The notes: generated from the sequence alone by a model not told the origin. Numbered from the stretch's first letter, positions 25,946 to 34,628 are shown. The stretch is DNA of 64,000 nt from DASUXA01 sp036378155 (GCA_036378155.1 DASUXA010000051.1:1-64000); one strand, 5' to 3'. Made by a program: numbers and translations.

Positions 25946-26665
25946 GTGCTGTATTGGTTGCTGAAGTACATCATCCTGGGACCCCCACTCAGGCTGATCT
26001 TCCGCCCGCACGTGGAGGGTCGGCACTACGTCCCGGATCAGGGCCCCGCGATCATCGCGAGCAACCATCTGTCGTTCTCCGACTCGATCTTCATGCCGCT
26101 GATGGTGAAGCGGAAGGTCACCTTCGTCGCCAAGCAGGAGTACTTCACCGGCAAGGGGATCAAGGGCTTCCTGATCAAGATGTTCTTCGTGGGTACCGGA
26201 ACCATCCCGGTGGACCGCTCCGGCGGTCGGGCCGCCCAGGCGGCGATCGACACGGGGCTGCGGATCCTGCGCGAAGGCAAGTTGTTCGGCATCTACCCGG
26301 AGGGCACCAGGTCACCGGACGGTCGGCTGTACCGGGGCAAGACCGGCGTCGCCCGACTCGCCCTGGAGAGCGGCGCCCCGGTGATACCCGTCGTGATGCT
26401 GAACGCCGACGAGATCCAGCCGCCCGGCAAGCTGCTGCCGAAGATCAAGCGGGTACGCATCCGGTTCGGTCCGCCGATGGACTTCAGCCGGTACGCGGGC
26501 ATGGCCGGTGACCGGTTCATCGAGCGCGCGGTGACCGACGAGATCATGTACGAGCTGATGGAGTTGTCCGGGCGCGAGTACGTCGACGTGTACGCGCAGA
26601 AGGTCAAGGCCGCGCAGGCGAAGGCGGAGCAGCGGAAGCCCGCCGAGCGGGCGATGGCCGCGTAA
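25946..26665 (+). CDS. 1-acyl-sn-glycerol-3-phosphate acyltransferase (PlsC-like)
   Basis: 239 aa. The acyltransferase HX4D motif is NHLSFSD near 40. The second block is FVAKQEYF and the third is YPEGTRSPDGR near 118-128. Block IV, VPVV-like, appears as VIPVVML. It transfers an acyl group to lysophosphatidate or a related lipid at the membrane. GTG at 25946 has GGGAGG 5 nt upstream. It corresponds to Rv2182c by type and position. Its 3' end overlaps the convergent cyclase-ATPase gene by 62 nt, so the two transcripts would be antisense there. Confidence 0.9.
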   Translation: MLYWLLKYIILGPPLRLIFRPHVEGRHYVPDQGPAIIASNHLSFSDSIFMPLMVKRKVTFVAKQEYFTGKGIKGFLIKMFFVGTGTIPVDRSGGRAAQAAIDTGLRILREGKLFGIYPEGTRSPDGRLYRGKTGVARLALESGAPVIPVVMLNADEIQPPGKLLPKIKRVRIRFGPPMDFSRYAGMAGDRFIERAVTDEIMYELMELSGREYVDVYAQKVKAAQAKAEQRKPAERAMAA

Positions 26666-29600
26666 CGACCGGGCGGGACTCAGCCCCCGGCGACCGGCGG
26701 GGCGCGACTGTGGCGCCGCGCTCGGCAGCCGCCGGTAACGGACGCTCGTTGGGCGCGTTTTCGCGACCGTCCCCGTCGGACGGCGGAAGCGCGCTCGTCC
26801 CGTTGGACGGCGGGACCGCGTTCGTCCCGTTCGACGGCGGAACCACCGTCGCAGGCAAGCCGTCGAACAGTCGTACCGCTCCGTTCGGTCGGGCGAGCCG
26901 GCTCAGGTCGCGGACCACCGAACGCGCCCGGTCCAACCGTCCCCGCGCGACCAGGGCACGAGCCGCCGCCGCCAGGCACAACATCCGGTCGCTGTGGTTG
27001 CCGATCCGCTCGTAGATCGCCGCGGCGCGCAGGTACGCGTCGGCGTCGCCGGTCAGCGCCCCGTCCAGAGTGGCCGACGCGGCGTCGACCCACGGCGTGT
27101 GCCGGGGGCTGCGGGTCACCATGTCCCGTACCCGCGCCGCCCACGCCCGACCGGTCAGCGCCGCCGCCTGCGCCGCGGCGGCGACCCATTCGCCGAACGG
27201 CAGGATCGGCGCGCCGGACCAGTCCGCGTCGAGCTCGGCGAGCAGGCGCGCCGCCTCGTCGTGGCGGTCCTGCAGCACCCGGCACAGCGCGGCGTGCGCC
27301 AACGTGGAGCGCAGCACCCGGTGGAACCCGCCGCGCCGCGCGGCGGCGACCGCTCGGTCGACGGCGTCCTCCCCGGTACCGGCGGCTGCCGTGTCGGTGC
27401 CATCGTCGCCGTCGGTGCCGTCGACCAAGTCGACCGTGTCGACGAGGTCGGCGCTGTCGACGGGCTCGCCGCGCAGCACCCGCAGCCACGCCGACTGCGC
27501 CACCACGTGCAGGTCCCATTCGGCGGTCGGGCGGCGCATCGAGGCGGTCGCGGCGGCGATCGACGCCTGCCAGTCGCCGGCGAAGAACGCCCGCGCCGAC
27601 TCGTCGGCGAAGCTGGTGGCGAGGCTGTGCCCGTCCGCCACGTCCACGGTGCGCTGCTCGTCGATGAGCCGGTTGCACCCGGCGACGTCGCCTTCCTCGA
27701 GCAACGCCCACGCCAGGTTGTGTACCGCGCGCCTGCGGCTGGACAGGTGCAGCCGGCGGCAGTAGTCGGTGATCTCGGTCAGCGCCTCGAAGGCGTTCGG
27801 GTCGCCCGCGATGTACCGGGCGGTCACCAGGGTGATCTGCGCGTTGGCGCGGACCTCGACGAGCCCCAGCCGGTCCGCCATGTCCACCGCCGCCTCGGCG
27901 GCGACGATCGCCGGGGTGTTCTCGTAGTTGAGCATGTGTACCCGAGCCAGTTCGAGCAGCGCCGACGCCTTCTCCTCGGTGTCCGGCAGGTCGGCGTACA
28001 ACTCGACCGCCCGGTCCAGGCAGCGCAGCGTCGCCGCGCGGTCGGCCCGGCACCAGGCGGCGGTACCGAGCAGCGTCCAGGCGCGCGCCGCGCCCGCCCG
28101 GTCGCCGGCGGCGAACAGCCGTTCGGCGAGCGAGGTGAGTCGCGCGTCCCCGCCGTCGCGCAGGAACGCGTCGCCGTCGCGGTACAGGGCGAGTTCGGCG
28201 GCGAACAACTCCAGCGACAGGTCCTCGCCCAGGTCCAGCCCGCGCGCCCGGTCCACCCAGGTCGCCGCCGTCTGCAGCGCGTGCAGCGCGTACGCCCGCC
28301 GCGCCGCGCGGTGCATCGCCGCGCGGGCAGCCGGCGCGTACGGCGACGGGTCGCCGCCCAGGGTGCGGGTGATCTCGTGGCTGGCCCAGCGGTGGTGGGC
28401 GAGTACCTCGGCCAGGTCGCTCTGCCGCCCGTCGGAGACCGCCTCCAGCCAGTCCGCGGTGCGCTGGTGCCTGCCCACCCGTTCGGCGCGGGGCAGCCGC
28501 TGGTAGCAGACGTCGCGGACCAGGATGTGCCGGAACCGGTACTCCGACTGTCCCGCCATCGTGGACGTCGGCTGTTCCTGGATGAGGTCCCGGCGTTCCA
28601 TCCGGCGCAGTGCCCACTGCACCGCCTCGACCGGCTGCGCCACCGCCGCCGCCACGGCGCCCGGCCAGAACTGGGTACCGACCACCGCGGCGGCCTGCAG
28701 CACCGCCCGGTCGTCCGGATCGAGTAGGTCGAGACGGTTCGCGATGACCGCGTGGACGTTGTCCGGTATCGGGCGACCCTCGCCGATGTCCAACGTCCAC
28801 TGCGGGCCGACGGTACGCAGCATCCCGCCCTCGACCAGCATCCGCACGTACTCGTGGGCGTACAGCGGATTGCCGCCCGCCAGTTCCACCAGCGGAGCCA
28901 GGGTGGCGGGGCTGACCTGCGCCGAGCCGAGCATCGAGGAGTACAGCGTGCGGATGTGCGCGTCCCGCATCGGCGGCAGCGAGATCGACACCGTACCGGT
29001 GATGGTGCTGGTCCATCTCGGGTACCGGTCGCGCAGCTCGGGTCGGGCCGTGGCGATGACCATGAGCGGCAAGCCGCGCGCCGAGGTGCCGAGCATCTCG
29101 ACGAACCGCAGCATCGCCTCGTCCGCCCAGTGCAGGTCCTCGAAGATCAGTACGGTGGGCTGCCGGGCTGCCAGCGCGAGGACGAAGCGCCGCCAGGCGA
29201 GTTCGACCTCGCCCGGCGCGAGTTTGGACCCGGGCAGCCCGACCAGCGGCCCGAGCGCGTCGACCAGCCGGGCGCCTTCCTCCGGTCCGGCGAGGTCGGT
29301 CAGCGCGTCCGCCAGCCGCTGCCCGGCGGTGGTCTCGTCGTCCGAGTCGAGGATGCCGGCCTCCGCCTTGACCACGTCGGCGAGCGCGGCGAAGGTGACG
29401 TTCTCGCCGAACGGCGGGCAGTGCCCGACGCGCCAGCACACCTTCGGCTCGTCGATCCGGGCGGCGTACCGGGCGAGCTCGCGCAACAGCCGGCTCTTGC
29501 CGATGCCCGCCGCCCCGAACACGGTCACCAGTTGCGGCACCCGGTCCCGGATGGTCCGCTCCAGGGTGCTGACCAGCAGGGTGCGTTCGTGCTCCCGGTC

Positions 29601-30461
29601 GATCATCGGGGTCGGTTCGCTGTCCGGTTCGTGTGCCGGGCGTCGGGGCGCGACCGCGAGCCACACCCGGTTCGGTGTGGACCGACCGCGCAGGGTGACT
29701 GCGGGCTGCTCCGCGTACTCGATGTCGTCGCGGGTGGCGGAGTGCGTGGTGGCGCACACGTACACCCCGCCCGCGGGCGCGACGCCCTGCAGGCGGGCGG
29801 CGGTGGTGACCACGTCGCCGGCGACGATCGCCTGCCCGCCGTCGTGCGCGGCGGTGAGGTCGACCAGCGCCTCGCCGGTCGCGATACCGACCCGGAAGCG
29901 CAGCTTGGCGGCCTGGATGCGGTCCCGGCGCGGCAGCGTGCGCTGCAGTTCCAGCCCGGCGCGGACACACCGCAGCGCGTCGTTCTCGGTGGCGATCGGC
30001 GCGCCGAACAGCGCCATGACGGCGTCGCCGATGTACTTCTCGACCACGCCGCCGTACTGGTGGACCACCGAGCGCACCGCGGTGAAGTAGTCGTTCTGCA
30101 GCGCCCGGACCCGTTCCGGGTCGGCGTTCTCCGCGTACCGGGTGAAACCGACCACGTCGATGAACAGGATGCTGACCCGCCGGCGGTCCTCTCTCGACAC
30201 CGGAGCCGGCTCCGCCCTCGGACGCCCGCAGCCGGTACAGAACGCGCTGTCCGCCGCGTTCGTCCGCCCACAGCGGACACAGATGAACCGCAGACTCGTC
30301 CCACAGCCGCCGCAGTACCGGTCGTCCGGTCCGGCGGTCCGGCCGCAGTTGGCGCAGGTGGCCTGGATGGCATCCTCCCCGGATGGGGTGGGAGAGCAGG
30401 TCGGACGCCAAACATCGTGACACGCCGGAACCGCTCGGCCAAGGTGCCAACAAGCCGACAC
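26604..30461 (-). CDS. Giant class III nucleotide cyclase-AAA/STAND ATPase with zinc ribbons and TPR-like repeats
   Basis: 1285 aa. Two zinc ribbons come first (CANCG, CGGCG, CVRCG, CTGCG, residues about 35-80). A class III cyclase domain at about 93-270 has metal Asp in LFIDVVGFT and in EKYIGDAVMALFG. An ATPase domain has Walker A FGAAGIGKSRLL near 315 and Walker B VLIFEDLHWADE near 445. About 600 residues of helical, TPR-like repeats follow, ending in a low-complexity tail with PPSNGT repeats. Such proteins couple cyclic nucleotide synthesis to ligand-regulated ATPase signalling; the signal is unknown. The start is GTG, with weak Shine-Dalgarno. It is divergent from the WIGPGS protein gene. 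Confidence 0.9.
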   Translation of the reverse strand: MSACWHLGRAVPACHDVWRPTCSPTPSGEDAIQATCANCGRTAGPDDRYCGGCGTSLRFICVRCGRTNAADSAFCTGCGRPRAEPAPVSREDRRRVSILFIDVVGFTRYAENADPERVRALQNDYFTAVRSVVHQYGGVVEKYIGDAVMALFGAPIATENDALRCVRAGLELQRTLPRRDRIQAAKLRFRVGIATGEALVDLTAAHDGGQAIVAGDVVTTAARLQGVAPAGGVYVCATTHSATRDDIEYAEQPAVTLRGRSTPNRVWLAVAPRRPAHEPDSEPTPMIDREHERTLLVSTLERTIRDRVPQLVTVFGAAGIGKSRLLRELARYAARIDEPKVCWRVGHCPPFGENVTFAALADVVKAEAGILDSDDETTAGQRLADALTDLAGPEEGARLVDALGPLVGLPGSKLAPGEVELAWRRFVLALAARQPTVLIFEDLHWADEAMLRFVEMLGTSARGLPLMVIATARPELRDRYPRWTSTITGTVSISLPPMRDAHIRTLYSSMLGSAQVSPATLAPLVELAGGNPLYAHEYVRMLVEGGMLRTVGPQWTLDIGEGRPIPDNVHAVIANRLDLLDPDDRAVLQAAAVVGTQFWPGAVAAAVAQPVEAVQWALRRMERRDLIQEQPTSTMAGQSEYRFRHILVRDVCYQRLPRAERVGRHQRTADWLEAVSDGRQSDLAEVLAHHRWASHEITRTLGGDPSPYAPAARAAMHRAARRAYALHALQTAATWVDRARGLDLGEDLSLELFAAELALYRDGDAFLRDGGDARLTSLAERLFAAGDRAGAARAWTLLGTAAWCRADRAATLRCLDRAVELYADLPDTEEKASALLELARVHMLNYENTPAIVAAEAAVDMADRLGLVEVRANAQITLVTARYIAGDPNAFEALTEITDYCRRLHLSSRRRAVHNLAWALLEEGDVAGCNRLIDEQRTVDVADGHSLATSFADESARAFFAGDWQASIAAATASMRRPTAEWDLHVVAQSAWLRVLRGEPVDSADLVDTVDLVDGTDGDDGTDTAAAGTGEDAVDRAVAAARRGGFHRVLRSTLAHAALCRVLQDRHDEAARLLAELDADWSGAPILPFGEWVAAAAQAAALTGRAWAARVRDMVTRSPRHTPWVDAASATLDGALTGDADAYLRAAAIYERIGNHSDRMLCLAAAARALVARGRLDRARSVVRDLSRLARPNGAVRLFDGLPATVVPPSNGTNAVPPSNGTSALPPSDGDGRENAPNERPLPAAAERGATVAPRRSPGAESRPVVTRPSPARRASAAPPSPARP

Positions 30462-30489
30462 AACCTCATCCGGCCGGTCCTTTCCTGGC

Positions 30490-30495
30490 TAGAGT
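30490..30495 (+). promoter_or_regulatory. Possible -10 box TAGAGT for the WIGPGS gene
   Basis: TAGAGT lies 37 nt before the GTG start. The same hexamer lies upstream of the phosphofructokinase gene. No convincing -35 box is visible. Confidence 0.3.
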
Positions 30496-30531
30496 CGGCG
30501 TCGTTTGTCGCGATGAAGCGAGGGGCCGGCG

Positions 30532-30825
30532 GTGTACGTACGACTCGCGGTCGCCTGGACCGACCTGAACGGGGTGGCGCACGGTGTCGGCGATGTCGTC
30601 GATATCGACGCGGTCACCCTGGCTGAACTGGAGGAGCAGGGCGTGGTGGAGAACCCGGAAGACAACCAAGCACAGCCGACGTGGATCGGGCCCGGTAGCC
30701 CCGACCCGACCGACGGTACCGCCGACCCGACGTGGATCGGTCCGGGCAGCGAGCCGACGGACGGTACCGCCGACCCGACGTGGATCGGTCCGGGCAGCGA
30801 GCCGACCGGCACGACCGGCGCGTGA
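30532..30825 (+). CDS. Small protein with three WIGPGS repeats, function unknown
   Basis: 97 aa. The N-terminal 40 residues (MYVRLAVAWTDLNG, HGVGDVVDID, LAELEEQGVV) form a small acidic module. It reminds me of short phage structural proteins with a DVD...L...GV pattern. The rest is three units of TWIGPGS followed by PTDGTADP-type linkers, encoded by near-identical DNA repeats at 51- and 48-bp spacing. It has no Cys, no signal peptide and no membrane segment. GTG at 30532 follows GAGGGG. It is divergent from the giant cyclase-ATPase with only 70 nt between starts, so shared control is plausible. Function is not recognised. Confidence 0.75.
   Translation: MYVRLAVAWTDLNGVAHGVGDVVDIDAVTLAELEEQGVVENPEDNQAQPTWIGPGSPDPTDGTADPTWIGPGSEPTDGTADPTWIGPGSEPTGTTGA
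30676..30822. repeat. Three in-frame repeats encoding the WIGPGS units
   Basis: CCGACGTGGATCGG begins units at 30676, 30727 and 30775. The second and third are almost identical over their length, indicating recent duplication. Confidence 0.85.
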
Positions 30826-30835
30826 CTCATACGGT

Positions 30836-30869
30836 GGTGGGGGCCGGCGCGAACGCGCCGGCCCCCACC
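30836..30869. terminator. 15-bp bidirectional terminator hairpin, GAAC loop
   Basis: GGTGGGGGCCGGCGC pairs perfectly with its complement around a GAAC loop, between the converging ends of the WIGPGS gene and the Crp-family gene. A second hairpin with the same core and loop is at 42149-42182. Confidence 0.8.
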
Positions 30870-30894
30870 GGTACCGCCGACGTACCGCCCCGGC

Positions 30895-31587
30895 TCAGCG
30901 GTCGACCATTCCCGCCCGGCGGCGCAGCGCGGACAGGTCGGTGACCACGATCCGCCGCCCCTCGGTACGCAACCATCCGCGGTTGGCGAACGAACCGATC
31001 GCCTGGTTGACGCTCTGCCGGGAGCCACCCGCCATCTCGGCGAGCTGGCTCTGGTTCAACTCGATCGTCACCATCGGCGCCTGGCTGTCGCCGGCGAGTC
31101 GCACCAGCGTCTTGGCGACCCGACCGGGCAGGTCGAGGAAGACGTGGTCGGCGTTCTGCTCGGTGAGCCGGCGGATCAGCACGCCCAGCGAGCGCATCAC
31201 CGCGTCGAGGATGCGCGGATTGGCGTGTACCAGTTCCAGGAACGCGGCGCGGGACAGCGCCAGCGCGACGGTGTCCTCGATCGCCTCGGCCGAGGCGGAG
31301 CGGGTCGCGCCGTCCAGCAGCGACACCTCACCGAGCACGTCCGGTGGACGGACCACCGACAGCACCGCGCGTTCGCCGGTCGGCGCGGTGCGGAACACCG
31401 CGACCGCGCCCCGCCGGAGCACGATCAACGACTCGCCGGGGTCGTTCTCCACAAACAGCAGCTGCCCCTTGCGGTACGTGCGCGAAACCGCGGCCGCGAT
31501 GACCCGCTGGCGTACCTCGGGCTCCAGACCTGCGAACATCTCCACGCCGGTCAGCGCATCGCCAGAGTCCGACGGCCGAACCTCCAC
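30895..31587 (-). CDS. Crp/Fnr-family transcription regulator
   Basis: 230 aa. The cyclic-nucleotide-binding-like beta roll covers about 15-130 (GQLLFVENDPGESLIVLRRG, VLGEVSLLDGATRSASAEA). A winged HTH occupies the last 80 residues, with VTIELNQSQLAEMAGGSRQSV as the recognition region. The strong cAMP phosphate motif RTAxA is absent: the cassette reads GEVSLLDGATRSASA, so cAMP binding is uncertain. GTG at 31587 is chosen for GGGGAGG 8 nt upstream; ATG at 31614 is the alternative. Two inverted repeats lie upstream in the divergent region shared with the exoribonuclease. The nearby nucleotide cyclase makes a signalling link worth considering, but that is inference. Confidence 0.9.
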   Translation of the reverse strand: MEVRPSDSGDALTGVEMFAGLEPEVRQRVIAAAVSRTYRKGQLLFVENDPGESLIVLRRGAVAVFRTAPTGERAVLSVVRPPDVLGEVSLLDGATRSASAEAIEDTVALALSRAAFLELVHANPRILDAVMRSLGVLIRRLTEQNADHVFLDLPGRVAKTLVRLAGDSQAPMVTIELNQSQLAEMAGGSRQSVNQAIGSFANRGWLRTEGRRIVVTDLSALRRRAGMVDR

Positions 31588-31638
31588 GGCCCATACCTCC
31601 CCATCCAGACCCATCACGGTCGCCGACCGCGATGACAA

Positions 31639-31654
31639 CAACCAGTACTGGTTG
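31639..31654. promoter_or_regulatory. 16-bp perfect palindrome upstream of the Crp-family gene
   Basis: CAACCAGTACTGGTTG is a perfect inverted repeat centred about 60 nt upstream of the chosen regulator start. It is unlike the classic TGTGA-N6-TCACA Crp site, so the binding factor is unknown; autoregulation is inference. Confidence 0.5.
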
Positions 31655-31788
31655 CATCGACGTAGCGGCACGCAGGGTAACGCCTCGCGGCCATGTCGCC
31701 GGCGCTGCCGCCGACCGCGTTCCGGTCACGGCGACGCTCGCCGGGAGCGTGTGTCATGGTGGACGCCGTACGTCGGAAACCTGCGGGG

Positions 31789-31808
31789 ATTGTCGCTGAC
31801 GTGACAAT
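31789..31808. promoter_or_regulatory. ATTGTC-N8-GACAAT inverted repeat
   Basis: The arms ATTGTC and GACAAT are separated by 8 nt in the divergent region between the Crp-family gene and the exoribonuclease. The size suits a dimeric regulator. Confidence 0.45.
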
Positions 31809-31991
31809 AATGGCCGGTGTGATCGCCGGGCGACGGTGTGCGAGGGGCCGTACGGACGGGATGCGGTCGCGAGGTGGTCGGTGGTGTCCGGCTGACCGGC
31901 GGGACGAGGTCGGCCACCCGGCGGGTGACGACCCCGGACGGTCGATGGGCCGCAAAACGATCTTTCCGGCTGCCGGGCATGATGAACCACG

Positions 31992-32510
31992 ATGACGTAC
32001 CGGTACTTCTACGACTGCGAGTTCATCGAGGACGGCCAGACCATCGAGCTGGTCTCGATCGGCGTGGTCGACGAGCACGACCGCGAGTTCTACGCGGTGT
32101 CCACCGAGTTCCAGCCGGAGCGCGCGAGTGCGTGGGTACGGCGCCACGTGCTGGACCGGTTGCCCTCCCCGGCGGACCGGGCATGGCGCTCCCGCGAGCG
32201 GATCCGCGACGACCTGTACGAGTTCCTCACCGCGCCGCTGCGCGACCAGCCGGGCGAGCGCATCGAGCTGTGGGCCTGGTACGCCGCGTACGACCACGTC
32301 GTGCTCGCCCAGTTGTGGGGCCCCATGCCGGCGCTGCCCCGCGAGATCCCCAGGTTCACCAAGGACCTGCGGCAACTGTGGGACGACCTGGGTCGGCCGC
32401 CGCTGCCGGACGCCGCGGCGGACCGCCACGACGCGCTCGTCGACGCCCGGCACAACCTGGCGCGCTGGCGCGCCATGTCCGGGTACCGCCGCACCGGGCC
32501 CGTCGCCTGA
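31992..32510 (+). CDS. 3'-5' exoribonuclease, Rv2179c/RNase AS type
   Basis: 172 aa, a minimal DEDDh fold. YFYDCEFIEDG near residue 5 gives the first Asp/Glu pair, WYAAYDHVVLAQLWG near 93 the third acidic residue, and DRHDALVDARHNLARW near 138 the His and last Asp. The M. tuberculosis homologue Rv2179c is a 3'-5' exoribonuclease that degrades adenylate-rich RNA, and the position in the backbone agrees. It is cytosolic and probably acts in RNA turnover. The ATG start sits just after the divergent regulatory region. Confidence 0.92.
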   Translation: MTYRYFYDCEFIEDGQTIELVSIGVVDEHDREFYAVSTEFQPERASAWVRRHVLDRLPSPADRAWRSRERIRDDLYEFLTAPLRDQPGERIELWAWYAAYDHVVLAQLWGPMPALPREIPRFTKDLRQLWDDLGRPPLPDAAADRHDALVDARHNLARWRAMSGYRRTGPVA

Positions 32511-32605
32511 CCAGCCGGTTCCCACCTGCCGGGCGGCTGTCCGGCGGTAGTCGCTGGTCATCGCGTGTTCATCGGGTTCGAGTTTGGGCACCCGGTCGTA
32601 CGGAC

Positions 32606-32611
32606 TAGAGT
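32606..32611 (+). promoter_or_regulatory. Possible -10 box TAGAGT for the phosphofructokinase gene
   Basis: TAGAGT lies 115 nt before the ATG with TTTGGG 17 nt upstream of it. The spacing is right but the -35 match is weak. The same hexamer precedes the WIGPGS gene. Confidence 0.35.
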
Positions 32612-32726
32612 CGCGGTAACGCGGCCCGCCCCGGGCCGGCAACGACGCCGACGGTCTGACGCGACTCGCGCCCGAGGGTTCGTGGGCTCATTCTCGCGAC
32701 CCGGACATTGGGAGGACGGGGAACTT

Positions 32727-33752
32727 ATGCGTATTGGCGTGCTAACCGGCGGCGGCGACTGCCCGGGTCTCAACGCGGTGATCCGCGCGGTCGTCCGCAA
32801 GGGCATCGGCACCTACGGTCACGAGTTCGTCGGCTTCCTCGACGGCTGGCGGGGCCCCCTCGAGGGACTGACCCGACCGCTCGGCGTCGCCGACGTGCGC
32901 GGCATCCTGCCGCGCGGCGGCACCATCCTGCGCTCCTCGCGGACCAACCCGTTCAAGATCGACGGCGGCGTGGAGCGGATCAAGGCGAACCTCGCCGAGC
33001 GCGAGATCGACGCGCTGATCGCGATCGGCGGCGAGGACACCCTCGGGGTCGCCGCGCGCCTGCACGAACTCGGCGTCAACGTGGTCGGGGTACCCAAGAC
33101 CATCGACAACGACCTGAGCGCCACCGACTACACCTTCGGCTTCGACACCGCGGTCAACATCGCCATGGAGGCGATTGACCGGCTGCACACCACCGCCGAG
33201 AGCCACCACCGCACGCTGGTGGTCGAGGTGATGGGTCGGCACGCCGGCTGGATCGCGCTGCACGCCGGCATGGCGGGCGGCGCGAATGTGATCCTGCTGC
33301 CCGAGCGCCGGTTCGACCTGGACGAGGTCGCCACATACGTCGAGAAGCGGTTCCAGACGCAGTACGCCCCGATCGTCGTGGTCGCCGAGGGCGCCATGCC
33401 GCTCGAAGGTCAGATGGTGCTGCAGAACCAGGAGGTCGACGCGTTCGGTCACGTCCGGCTGGGCGGCATCGGGCAGTGGCTCGCCGAGCAGCTCGAGGCG
33501 CGCACCGGCAAGGAGGCCCGCACCGTCGTCCTCGGGCACATCCAGCGGGGCGGCACGCCGACCGCGTTCGACCGGGTACTGGCGACCCGGTTCGGTCTGC
33601 ACGCGATCGACGCGGCGCACGTCGGAGCGTTCGGCACCATGGTCGCGCTGCGCGGCACCGACATCGTCCGGGTACCGCTGGCCGAGGCGACCCGCGAGTT
33701 GAAGACGGTGCCGCTGGAGCGGTACGCCGAAGCCGAGGTGTTCTTCGGCTGA
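32727..33752 (+). CDS. pfp: Pyrophosphate-type 6-phosphofructokinase
   Basis: 341 aa, single PFK domain. GGGDCPGLNAVIR near 8-20 binds phosphate, PKTIDND at 123-129 holds the catalytic Asp, and MGRHAGWIAL and the C-terminal RGGTPTAFDR bind fructose 6-phosphate. The phosphoryl-donor residues are Asp at 104 (GGEDT) and Lys at 124 (PKTIDND). In the E. coli numbering, which coincides here, ATP enzymes have Gly at both sites, whereas PPi enzymes have Asp and Lys. So PPi is the predicted donor and the reaction would be reversible. ATG at 32727 follows GGGAGGACGGGG. proC follows by 69 nt. Confidence 0.93.
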   Translation: MRIGVLTGGGDCPGLNAVIRAVVRKGIGTYGHEFVGFLDGWRGPLEGLTRPLGVADVRGILPRGGTILRSSRTNPFKIDGGVERIKANLAEREIDALIAIGGEDTLGVAARLHELGVNVVGVPKTIDNDLSATDYTFGFDTAVNIAMEAIDRLHTTAESHHRTLVVEVMGRHAGWIALHAGMAGGANVILLPERRFDLDEVATYVEKRFQTQYAPIVVVAEGAMPLEGQMVLQNQEVDAFGHVRLGGIGQWLAEQLEARTGKEARTVVLGHIQRGGTPTAFDRVLATRFGLHAIDAAHVGAFGTMVALRGTDIVRVPLAEATRELKTVPLERYAEAEVFFG

Positions 33753-33821
33753 CGATCGCCGGTCGTCCGGGTGCCCGTCCGGCGCCGGTACGGGCACCCG
33801 AGGCGGCGGGAAGGGGTTGAC

Positions 33822-34628
33822 GTGCGCACCATCGCGGTGATCGGCGCGGGCAAGATCGGTGAGGTACTGCTGTCCGGGCTGCTGCGCTCGGGCTGGGCGG
33901 CGGACCGGCTGCTGGCCACGGCGCGGCGCGCGGAACGGGCGGAGGAGCTGCGTCAGCGGTACGGCATCCGGGTGGTCGACAACGCGACCGCGGCGTCCGA
34001 CGCGGACGTGCTCGCGGTCGCCGTCAAGCCGCAGGACGCCGCGACGCTGATGGCGGACCTCGGTCCCCGGGTACCGGCGGACAAGCTCGTGATCTCCCTG
34101 TGCGCCGGCATGCCGACCGCGTTCTTCGCGAAGTGGCTGCCGCCCGGTACCCCGGTCGTGCGGGTCATGACGAACACGCCCGCGCTGGTCGACGAGGCGA
34201 TGACGGCGATCTCGGCGGGCGCGCACGCCACCGCCGCGCACCTGGAACTCGCCGAGGAGATGTTCAAACCGCTCGGTCGCACGCTGCGGGTACCGGAGTC
34301 GCAGCAGGACGCGGTGACGGCGCTGTCGGGCTCCGGTCCGGCGTACTTCTACTTCCTGGTCGAAGCCATGATCGACGCGGGTATCCTGCTCGGACTGCCC
34401 CGCCAGGTCGCCCACGACCTGATCGTGCAGACCGCGATCGGCTCGGCGATCATGCTGCGGGACTCCGGCGAGCACCCCGTCACGCTGCGCGAGGCGGTGA
34501 CCTCGCCCGCCGGTACCACCATCAACGCCATCCGCGAACTGGAAAATCACGGCGTGCGCGCGGCGCTGCTCGCGGCGCTGGAGGCGGCTCGGGACCGGGC
34601 GCGGGAACTGGCGGGGGACTACGCCTGA
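33822..34628 (+). CDS. proC: Pyrroline-5-carboxylate reductase
   Basis: 268 aa. The N-terminal Rossmann motif is IAVIGAGKIGEVLLSG. VKPQDAATLM near 68 contacts the cofactor. The C-terminal helical domain has the ProC signature ALSGSGPAYFYFLVEAM near 172, and SPAGTTINAIRELE closes the active site. It reduces pyrroline-5-carboxylate to proline with NAD(P)H. GTG at 33822 follows GGGAAGGGG. Its stop codon lies inside the first of a series of 20-bp palindromes, so the gene's end and the repeat cluster are fused. Confidence 0.95.
   Translation: MRTIAVIGAGKIGEVLLSGLLRSGWAADRLLATARRAERAEELRQRYGIRVVDNATAASDADVLAVAVKPQDAATLMADLGPRVPADKLVISLCAGMPTAFFAKWLPPGTPVVRVMTNTPALVDEAMTAISAGAHATAAHLELAEEMFKPLGRTLRVPESQQDAVTALSGSGPAYFYFLVEAMIDAGILLGLPRQVAHDLIVQTAIGSAIMLRDSGEHPVTLREAVTSPAGTTINAIRELENHGVRAALLAALEAARDRARELAGDYA

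Larger units (their letters stand above)
31588..31991. other. 404-nt divergent regulatory region
   Basis: No supported gene lies here. It holds two inverted repeats (31639-31654 and 31789-31808) and must carry promoters for the Crp-family gene leftward and the exoribonuclease rightward. A rightward 100-codon frame crosses it but has no domain features and runs into the exoribonuclease start. Confidence 0.5.

Noticed and set aside
26680..30453. A second long frame inside the giant cyclase-ATPase
   Set aside because: Frame-shifted shadow, composition Arg/Gly/Ala-rich; the parallel frame carries all motifs.
31693..31995. A 100-codon rightward frame in the Crp/exoribonuclease gap
   Set aside because: No family resemblance, no ribosome site, overlaps the exoribonuclease start.
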